64,000 nucleotides of DNA, from contig NZ_CP094326.1 in NCBI RefSeq assembly GCF_022760175.1, forward strand, positions 2,158,804 to 2,222,803. The letters run 5' to 3'. Every line of letters begins with the position of its first letter. Within the stretch, counting starts at the first letter, position 1. A program made the translations under genes and the position numbers. This DNA comes from Zhouia spongiae (lineage in GTDB: Bacteria; Bacteroidota; Bacteroidia; Flavobacteriales; Flavobacteriaceae). The notes under the pieces are model-generated. The model searched no databases. It was not told where the DNA came from and was given only the letters and a program-made list of their open reading frames with translations. Below, one piece after another: positions 57,979-64,000 of the stretch.

Positions 57979-57996
57979 CAAATGTACTTAATTTTG
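57979..57996. promoter_or_regulatory. Overlapping divergent -7 elements for the O-methyltransferase and kynU
   Basis: TACATTTG on the minus strand (57986-57979) and TAATTTTG on the plus strand (57989-57996) are 2 bp apart. Polymerase bound for one gene must cover the other gene's element, so the two promoters would exclude each other. Confidence 0.55.
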
Positions 57997-58027
57997 ATTG
58001 TTTATTTTTGGGGAAAAAAGGATCAGG

Positions 58028-59290
58028 ATGCAATTTGAAAATACCAGAACGTTTGCAAGGAATTTAGACGAACAAGATAAGCTTTCTAAATACCGGGAAG
58101 AGTTCATATTTCCAAAAGTCAATAATAAAGATGTGATATATTTTACCGGAAACTCTTTGGGCTTGCAACCAAAAAATGCCCGGAAGTATGTCGACGAGGT
58201 GATGGAAGATTGGGCTGAGCTTGCTGTTGAAGGGCATTTTTATGCGGAAAAACCATGGTGGGATTACCATGAGAGACTTGCTGCACCATTGGCAAGAGTA
58301 GTGGGAGCCAGGGCAGAAGAGGTTACCGTGATGAATACGTTGACGGTCAACCTCCATTTGTTGATGGTTTCATTTTATCGGCCTGACAAAAAGAAGTTTA
58401 AGATTATATGTGAAGAGAAAGCCTTTCCGTCTGACCAGTACATGTTGGCAAGCCAGGTTAAATTTCATGGTTTTGACCCGAAGGAGGCTATTGTAGAGCT
58501 GAGAAAAAGGGATGGCGAGAATTACTGGAGAACGGAAGATGTCCTGTCTATGATCGAGGAGGTGGGTGATGAGCTGGCTCTGGTGTTAATAGGGGGGGTG
58601 AATTACTATAACGGACAGGTGTTTGATATGAAGGCCATAACTGCTGCAGGGCATAATGCCGGAGCGGTCGTGGGCTGGGATCTTGCACATGCGGCCGGCA
58701 ATATAAAGTTGGAATTGCATGACTGGGATGTGGATTTTGCAGCTTGGTGTAGTTACAAGTATATGAATTCAGGGCCCGGGAATGCATCAGGAATCTATAT
58801 CAATGAAAAATATTTAGGACGAAAAGATATTCCTCGTTTTGAGGGCTGGTGGGGGCATAATAAAGAACGTCGTTTTTTAATGGAGCCAACATTTGAACCG
58901 ATGCCGAACGCAGAAGCATGGCATTTAAGTAATCCGTCTGTAATATCTTTTGCTCCTTATTTGGCTTCGTTGAAAATGTTTGATGAAGTGGGTATGGAAG
59001 CGTTGATAGAAAAAAGTAAAGTGCTTACGGCCTATTTGGAGTTTATTTTAAATGAGGTGGATAAAGAAGTTGAAGCTTCTTTTGAAATCCTGACCCCGAA
59101 GGAAAGGGGGTGCCAGTTATCTGTATTTCTGCATGGCGAGGGGCGTTCCATTTTTGAGTACCTAATGAAAAACGGAGTCGTGGTAGATTGGAGAGAGCCG
59201 AATGTAATACGATTGGCACCGGTACCACTGTATTGTTCTTTTGAGGACATGTATGAATTTGGCCAGGTATTAAAGCGGGGATTGTCTTAA
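58028..59290 (+). CDS. kynU: Kynureninase
   Basis: A 420-residue PLP enzyme that cleaves kynurenine or 3-hydroxykynurenine to anthranilate or its 3-hydroxy form plus alanine. It has the N-terminal YFTGNSLGLQPKNAR motif, the DLAHAAGNIKLELHDW stretch with the cofactor Asp, and the PLP lysine in CSYKYMNSGPGNASG. The WWGHNKERRFLM and late RLAPVPLYCSFEDMYEF segments are also typical. A TTG 30 bp upstream (57998) lies at the -7 element and is rejected. Neither kynA nor kynB appears in the window, so catabolic and NAD-synthesis roles cannot be separated. Confidence 0.95.
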   Translation: MQFENTRTFARNLDEQDKLSKYREEFIFPKVNNKDVIYFTGNSLGLQPKNARKYVDEVMEDWAELAVEGHFYAEKPWWDYHERLAAPLARVVGARAEEVTVMNTLTVNLHLLMVSFYRPDKKKFKIICEEKAFPSDQYMLASQVKFHGFDPKEAIVELRKRDGENYWRTEDVLSMIEEVGDELALVLIGGVNYYNGQVFDMKAITAAGHNAGAVVGWDLAHAAGNIKLELHDWDVDFAAWCSYKYMNSGPGNASGIYINEKYLGRKDIPRFEGWWGHNKERRFLMEPTFEPMPNAEAWHLSNPSVISFAPYLASLKMFDEVGMEALIEKSKVLTAYLEFILNEVDKEVEASFEILTPKERGCQLSVFLHGEGRSIFEYLMKNGVVVDWREPNVIRLAPVPLYCSFEDMYEFGQVLKRGLS

Positions 59291-59320
59291 GTGCTTTCCT
59301 CATTCACTGTAAAACCAAAT

Positions 59321-59357
59321 AAAAATAGCCGGCTTGAACAAGCCGGCTATTTTTTTG
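59321..59357. terminator. Bidirectional terminator between kynU and glutamine synthetase II
   Basis: ATAGCCGGCTTG (59325-59336) and CAAGCCGGCTAT (59339-59350) form a 12-bp perfect stem, with A runs to the left and T runs to the right. Confidence 0.92.
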
Positions 59358-59385
59358 TATAAACGTTTTGTTTTGGTTAAAAGTA

Positions 59386-60411
59386 TTAGGCGGTAGCAAC
59401 TTCTACTTCAACACTGTTTACGGTTTCAATAATTCTTCCGGCTACTTTATATGGATCGGCATTTGAAGCAGGTCTTCTGTCTTCTAACCATCCTTTGTAT
59501 CCTTTTTCTACAGTGATGATAGGGATTCTTATTGAAGCTCCCCTGTCAGAAACTCCATAACTGAACTCGTTGATAGAGGCGGTTTCGTGGAGACCTGTCA
59601 AACGTTGGTCGTTGAATTCACCATAAACCTCAATATGCTCCTTGGTAACAGGTCGAAATGCTTCACATACTTTATCATAGATCTCTTTAGAACCACATGT
59701 TCTCAATAATGTGTTAGAGAAGTTTGCGTGCATACCTGATCCGTTCCAGTCGCCTTTTACCGGTTTAGGGTGGTATTCGATATAATATTGGTGTTTTTCG
59801 GCTAATCTGTCTAATAAATAACGTGCAACCCAGATTTGATCTCCTGCATTCTTGGCGCCTTTGGCAAAAACCTGGAATTCCCACTGTCCACAAGCTACTT
59901 CCTGGTTGATACCTTCAAAGTTTAACCCTGCTTCGATACACAGATCAGCATGTTCTTCTACAATGTCTCTTCCATGTGTGTTTTTGCCGCCTACAGAGCA
60001 ATAATAAAGTCCTTGAGGGCCGGGATATCCACCTACAGGGAATCCCAAAGGTAGTTCTGTTTTGGTATCCATGATGAAATATTCTTGTTCGAAACCGAAC
60101 CAGAAATCATCGTTCTCGTCATTAATTTTGGCTCTACCGTTAGATTCATGAGGAGTGCCATCGGCATTTAAAACTTCGGCCATTACAAGAAATCCGTTTT
60201 TTCTTGCAGGATCAGGATAGATCGCAACAGGCTTCAATAAGCAGTCAGAATCTCCTCCCTCAGCTTGTCTTGTTGACGATCCGTCAAAAGACCAAATAGG
60301 ACAATCTTCTAATTTTCCACTAAAATTCTCTTCAATCTTTGTTTTACTTCTCATGTTTTGCGTTGGATAGTAGCCATCCAACCAAATGTATTCGAGTTTT
60401 GCTTTGCTCAT
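59386..60411 (-). CDS. Glutamine synthetase, eukaryote-type (GSII)
   Basis: A 341-residue glutamine synthetase of the short, eukaryote-like type (GSII), which joins ammonia to glutamate at the cost of ATP. The beta-grasp part (YIWLDGY, then IWSFDGSST) is followed by the catalytic part with FGFEQEYFIMD, GINQEVACGQWEFQV, VKGDWNGSGMHANFS, and GVSDRGASIRIP. The adenylylation loop of GSI is absent. It is divergent from the GSIII gene, with 267 bp between. A -7 element TATATTTG is at 60455-60448. Confidence 0.94.
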   Translation of the reverse strand: MSKAKLEYIWLDGYYPTQNMRSKTKIEENFSGKLEDCPIWSFDGSSTRQAEGGDSDCLLKPVAIYPDPARKNGFLVMAEVLNADGTPHESNGRAKINDENDDFWFGFEQEYFIMDTKTELPLGFPVGGYPGPQGLYYCSVGGKNTHGRDIVEEHADLCIEAGLNFEGINQEVACGQWEFQVFAKGAKNAGDQIWVARYLLDRLAEKHQYYIEYHPKPVKGDWNGSGMHANFSNTLLRTCGSKEIYDKVCEAFRPVTKEHIEVYGEFNDQRLTGLHETASINEFSYGVSDRGASIRIPIITVEKGYKGWLEDRRPASNADPYKVAGRIIETVNSVEVEVATA

Positions 60412-60678
60412 AGTTTGGCGGTTTAAAATTGAACACTAAATACGATGCAAATATAGTTTTTGTATTTTATGTGTTCTTAAAATGAGGGGTGTTTTTTTAA
60501 ATAATCATATATTTTTGTTATTACCCCATTTTTTATAGGGGTATATTTGGATTATTTATATTTTTACTGTGTCATTTTGAATATTTTTTAACAGGCATAA
60601 TGTTAAATGATTGAAAAATTGTAACTTACTGCTGCTTTAATTGTAGGTTTTAAACGAAGAAATAAAACTTAATATAAT

Positions 60679-62865
60679 ATGTCAAACATCAGATTAGAGG
60701 CAATAAAAGAAACCTTTAACAGAAAACCGGTTTCAGTTGCCGAACAAGGAAAACGTTCTGACCTGTTTCAGCAGAATGTTTTTAATGAGATGGCTATGCG
60801 CCAATTTATGACCAAAGAGGCTTTTAAGTCTGTAATGGATGCCATTATAGACGGGAAAAAGATAGACAGGAAGATTGCAGATCAGGTGGCAACGGGAATG
60901 AAAGCCTGGGCTACCAGTAAAGGGGCTACGCACTATACGCATTGGTTTCAGCCTTTAACCGGAGCTACGGCAGAAAAGCATGATGCCTTTTTTGAGACTC
61001 AAAGCGACGGACATGCTATCGAGAAATTCGGAGGCGGACAATTGGTGCAGCAAGAACCCGATGCATCGAGCTTTCCGAGCGGAGGTATAAGAAATACTTT
61101 TGAGGCAAGAGGATATACGGCTTGGGATCCGACATCACCTGCTTTTATATACGGCACTACTTTGTGTGTTCCAACGGTATTTGTGTCGTATACAGGCGAG
61201 GCTTTGGATTATAAGGCTCCGCTACTTCGGGCGCTTCAGGCAGTCGATCAGGCGGCGACAAATGTTGCTAAATATTTTGATAAAAACGTTACGAAAGTTA
61301 ATGCTACGCTGGGGTGGGAACAGGAGTATTTCCTGATAGATAAGGCATTGGCTTATTCAAGGCCGGACATAGTTTTGTCGGGAAGAACCCTTTTGGGGCA
61401 TTCTCCTGCTAAAGGACAGCAATTGGATGATCATTATTTCGGATCTATACCCACAAGAGTGATGAGCTATATGAGGGAATTGGAAATGGAGTGTTTGAAA
61501 TTGGGGATTCCTGTAAAAACACGGCATAATGAGGTGGCTCCGAATCAGTATGAGTTAGCTCCGATTTTTGAAGAAGCGAACCTTGCGGTAGACCATAATA
61601 CCTTGCTGATGGATATTATGGATAAAATGGCAGATAAACACAACTTAAAAGTATTGTTTCACGAAAAGCCTTTTGCCGGTATTAACGGATCGGGTAAGCA
61701 TAATAACTGGTCCCTGTCAACAAATACGGGGGTTAATTTATTGGCTCCGGGTTCAACCCCGATGAAGAACCTGCAGTTCCTTACTTTTTTTATTAATACG
61801 ATAAAGGCGGTTAATGAGCATGAGGAGTTGTTGCGTGCATCCATAGCTTCGGCTACGAACGATCATAGGTTAGGGGCGAACGAAGCCCCTCCGGCTATTA
61901 TTTCGGTTTTTATCGGGGAACAATTAACAAAGGTACTGGATGAATTAGAGGATGTTTCCAAGGGGAAGTTGTCGCCACAGGAAAAAACTGATCTTAAGCT
62001 TAATGTTGTGGGTAAGATTCCGGATGTTTTATTAGATAACACTGACAGGAACAGGACGTCTCCTTTTGCATTTACAGGTAATAAGTTCGAGTTTAGGGCT
62101 GTGGGGTCTAAAGCAAATTGCGCTAACCCGATGACGGTGCTGAATACTATTGTGGCAAAACAATTGGTGGAGTTTAAAAAAGAAGTGGATGTGCTGGTCG
62201 CGAAAAAGAGCCTGAAAAAGGATGAGGCCATATTTAATGTGTTGAGAGAATATATCAAGGCTTCAAAGAAAATACGGTTTGAAGGAGACGGGTATAGTTT
62301 GATATGGGAAAAAGAGGCTGGAAAAAGAGGTTTGAGCAACAATAGAAAAACCCCCGAGGCACTTAAGGCTTTGGTGAGTAAGAAAACAATGGCACTTTAT
62401 GAAGAAATGGGGGTGATGAATAAGATAGAGTGTGACGCCCGTCATGAAATCGAACTGGAAGAGTATACACTAAAAGTGCAGATTGAAAGTCGTGTGCTGG
62501 GTGATATTGCCCGGAACCATGTGATTCCGATTGCTATCAGGTATCAGAATACTTTAATAGATAATGTCAGGGGCTTGAAAGATATTTTTAGCAATGAATA
62601 CAAAAAGCTTGCTTCGGAGCAAATGGACCTTATAGAGCAGATATCTCACCATATAGCCGAGATCAATTCGAATGTCAGTGCTATGATCGAAGAACGCAAG
62701 AAGGCAAATAAATTAGAGAAATCCCAGATCAAAGCTGATGCGTATTGTGAAAAGGTGTTGCCGTTTTTTGACAAGATCAGGTACCATTGCGACAAACTTG
62801 AATTGATGGTGGATGATGATTTATGGCCATTAACCAAATATAGGGAGATGTTGTTTACCCGGTAA
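60679..62865 (+). CDS. glnN: Glutamine synthetase III
   Basis: A 728-residue type III glutamine synthetase, common in Bacteroidota. Its N-terminal segment begins SNIRLEAIKETFN and it is much longer than GSI or GSII. Catalytic stretches include GWEQEYFLIDK, TRHNEVAPNQYELAPIFEEAN, KPFAGINGSGKHNNWSL and the C-terminal domain FDKIRYHCDKLELMVDDDLWP. The 267-bp divergent region holds no perfect promoter for it that I can see. Nitrogen-responsive regulation is likely but not shown here. Confidence 0.96.
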   Translation: MSNIRLEAIKETFNRKPVSVAEQGKRSDLFQQNVFNEMAMRQFMTKEAFKSVMDAIIDGKKIDRKIADQVATGMKAWATSKGATHYTHWFQPLTGATAEKHDAFFETQSDGHAIEKFGGGQLVQQEPDASSFPSGGIRNTFEARGYTAWDPTSPAFIYGTTLCVPTVFVSYTGEALDYKAPLLRALQAVDQAATNVAKYFDKNVTKVNATLGWEQEYFLIDKALAYSRPDIVLSGRTLLGHSPAKGQQLDDHYFGSIPTRVMSYMRELEMECLKLGIPVKTRHNEVAPNQYELAPIFEEANLAVDHNTLLMDIMDKMADKHNLKVLFHEKPFAGINGSGKHNNWSLSTNTGVNLLAPGSTPMKNLQFLTFFINTIKAVNEHEELLRASIASATNDHRLGANEAPPAIISVFIGEQLTKVLDELEDVSKGKLSPQEKTDLKLNVVGKIPDVLLDNTDRNRTSPFAFTGNKFEFRAVGSKANCANPMTVLNTIVAKQLVEFKKEVDVLVAKKSLKKDEAIFNVLREYIKASKKIRFEGDGYSLIWEKEAGKRGLSNNRKTPEALKALVSKKTMALYEEMGVMNKIECDARHEIELEEYTLKVQIESRVLGDIARNHVIPIAIRYQNTLIDNVRGLKDIFSNEYKKLASEQMDLIEQISHHIAEINSNVSAMIEERKKANKLEKSQIKADAYCEKVLPFFDKIRYHCDKLELMVDDDLWPLTKYREMLFTR

Positions 62866-62975
62866 TCAGGATTCGACATGTCTTGTGAGCATACTTCGTG
62901 GAGGTCTGTCAGGAGGCTAAAATGTTTGTATATCTGATTTTTTAAATTTTTTATCGATTAAGGAGTGGTTAATAG

Positions 62976-63114
62976 TTGTTGTGGGTGATGTTTTAGTATC
63001 TTTAGAGTGCTATTAATCAATGTAATATTGTGGTCAGGGATGTTTAACGTCCTAACCAAAAAAAGGGAATTAATTCCCGAAAGCACGTAAACTTTTGTTT
63101 GCGTGCTTTTTTTT
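62976..63114 (+). ncRNA. Candidate small RNA with terminator, between glnN and purM
   Basis: A promoter-like pair TTG (62976-62978) and TATCTTTA (62997-63004, one base off consensus) is 18 bp apart. A stretch of about 100 nt follows with three hairpins: GGTcAGG/CCTaACC (63032-63057), the perfect palindrome GGGAATTAATTCCC (63065-63078), and a terminator stem AAGCACGTAAAC/GTTTGCGTGCTT (63081-63108) with an eight-T tail. This layout is that of an independent small transcript. It could instead be the 3' end of the glnN message. I could not match it to a named RNA family. Confidence 0.5.
63081..63114 (+). terminator. Rho-independent terminator before purM
   Basis: A 12-bp stem with one wobble and a TTTT loop is followed by eight T. 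It overlaps the -33 element of the purM promoter. Confidence 0.85.
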
Positions 63115-63128
63115 AATACGTACTTTTG
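63099..63128 (+). promoter_or_regulatory. Promoter of purM
   Basis: -33 TTG (63099-63101) lies in the terminator stem, and -7 TACTTTTG (63121-63128) follows after 19 bp. The ATG is 17 bp downstream, so the leader is very short. Confidence 0.65.
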
Positions 63129-63144
63129 TGCAAACAATTCAACT

Positions 63145-64000
63145 ATGAGTTCTGAAATAAGTAAAAGATATAGTCAAAGGGGAGTTTCTGCTTCCAAAGA
63201 GGATGTGCACAACGCGATTAAAAATGTAGATAAAGGGTTGTTTCCTAAAGCTTTCTGTAAAATAGTTCCTGATTATTTAACGGCAGATGAAGATTATTGT
63301 TTGATCATGCATGCTGATGGTGCCGGTACCAAAAGTTCGTTGGCATACTTGTATTGGAAGGAAACGGGAGATGTTTCTGTGTGGAAAGGAATTGCTCAGG
63401 ATGCCTTAATAATGAATATTGATGATCTATTGTGTGTGGGTGCGGTTGATAATATCTTGCTTTCTTCAACGATTGGGAGGAATAAGAATTTAATCCCTGG
63501 AGAGGTGATCTCGGCAATAATCAATGGTACGGAAGAGTTGATAGCTGAGCTTAAGGGGTATGGAGTGGAGATTCATTCAACAGGAGGGGAAACGGCCGAT
63601 GTGGGAGATCTCGTGCGTACAATTATAGTGGACTCAACGGTTACTGCCAGGATGAAACGAAAAGATGTTATAGATAACGCCAATATTAGAGAGGGAGATG
63701 TGATCGTTGGCCTGGCTTCATACGGAACAGCTTCATACGAAAAGGAATACAATGGAGGAATGGGGTCGAATGGTCTGACATCGGCAAGACACGATGTGTT
63801 TCATAAGTATTTGGCGGAAAAATACCCTGAAAGTTTTGATGCAGCTGTGCCGGGGAATCTGGTTTATTCAGGAGGTGTTAAGCTTACTGATACTGTTAAG
63901 GGTAGTCCGGTTGATGCAGGCAAATTGGTTCTGTCGCCGACCCGGACTTATGCTCCGATAATTAAAAAGATATTGTCTGAATATGATGCTGAAGATATTC
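63145..64000 (+). CDS. purM: Phosphoribosylformylglycinamidine cyclo-ligase (3' end missing)
   Basis: The first 285 codons of an AIR synthetase of purine biosynthesis, which closes the imidazole ring using ATP. It starts SSEISKRYSQRGVSASKEDVH. Family motifs follow: HADGAGTKSSLAYLYWKETG, the metal/phosphate-site GIAQDALIMNIDDLLCVGA, and IHSTGGETADVGDLVRTI. The frame is open to the last base, so the gene continues beyond the window. Many bacteria pair it with purN; what follows is not visible here. The strongest competitor would be another PurM-like superfamily protein (e.g. SelD, HypE), but the motif order fits PurM. Confidence 0.92.
   Translation, partial: MSSEISKRYSQRGVSASKEDVHNAIKNVDKGLFPKAFCKIVPDYLTADEDYCLIMHADGAGTKSSLAYLYWKETGDVSVWKGIAQDALIMNIDDLLCVGAVDNILLSSTIGRNKNLIPGEVISAIINGTEELIAELKGYGVEIHSTGGETADVGDLVRTIIVDSTVTARMKRKDVIDNANIREGDVIVGLASYGTASYEKEYNGGMGSNGLTSARHDVFHKYLAEKYPESFDAAVPGNLVYSGGVKLTDTVKGSPVDAGKLVLSPTRTYAPIIKKILSEYDAEDI

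Overview
The window looks like a chromosomal segment of a Bacteroidota bacterium, most likely family Flavobacteriaceae. The evidence is the short primary sigma factor without region 1.1, a TonB-dependent receptor with an N-terminal carboxypeptidase-like domain, the lipoprotein form of TamA (TamL), type IX secretion proteins (PorT-like and the SprA plug protein), a Na+-pumping NADH dehydrogenase (Nqr), a eukaryote-type glutamine synthetase beside a GSIII, DUF3667 and DUF6702 families, and promoters of the Bacteroidota form TTG-N(17-23)-TAnnTTTG in front of many genes. No plasmid, phage or CRISPR signal was seen. Most of the window is housekeeping chromosome.

Layout. 1-4.4 kb: the end of a glycan-degrading cluster (GH20 hexosaminidase, GH2 beta-galactosidase). 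4.5-8.3 kb: CBS protein, YpdA-like flavoprotein, rpe, a repeat-rich gene-free stretch, rpoD. 8.3-11.9 kb: TonB receptor and PepSY membrane protein, probably iron-related, with a palindromic operator candidate inside the promoter. 12-16.8 kb: pnp, rpsO, accD, fbaA. 16.8-21.8 kb: tamL, an RNA methyltransferase, porT and ubiE. 22-24.8 kb: trkA-trkH potassium uptake, followed by a decayed IS1182-type element. 25.6-29 kb: aminotransferase, desaturase, rsmG, a small orphan. 29.4-33.9 kb: pruA, apaG, DUF3667 and the T9SS plug gene. 34-40 kb: complete nqrABCDEF. 40-44 kb: a TlpA-like thioredoxin and a VWA protein, with a vestigial copy of the VWA gene's 3' end, then a small unknown gene overlapping apbE, whose product attaches FMN to NqrB and NqrC. 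44-50.2 kb: methyltransferase, map, and an envelope cluster (M1 peptidase, DUF6702, two tandem carboxypeptidase-like-domain proteins). 50.3-54.6 kb: a structured repeat, pepE, tRNA-Gly, a double GNAT protein, an M15 and an M48 peptidase, and an ankyrin protein. 54.8-64 kb: gpmI, tatA, PAP2, O-methyltransferase, kynU, divergent GSII and GSIII genes, a candidate small RNA, and the 5' part of purM.

Functional links. NqrA-F and ApbE form one bioenergetic module. TamL, PorT and the plug protein belong to outer-membrane biogenesis and T9SS export. TrkAH would use ion gradients for K+ uptake. The two glutamine synthetases give paired ammonia-assimilation options. The items most worth a second look are the structured non-coding elements (50.35-50.49 kb, 7.15-7.23 kb, 63.01-63.11 kb), the vestigial gene end at 40.0 kb, the small unknown protein before apbE, the TonB-receptor operator and the tandem envelope proteins at 48.7-50.2 kb.
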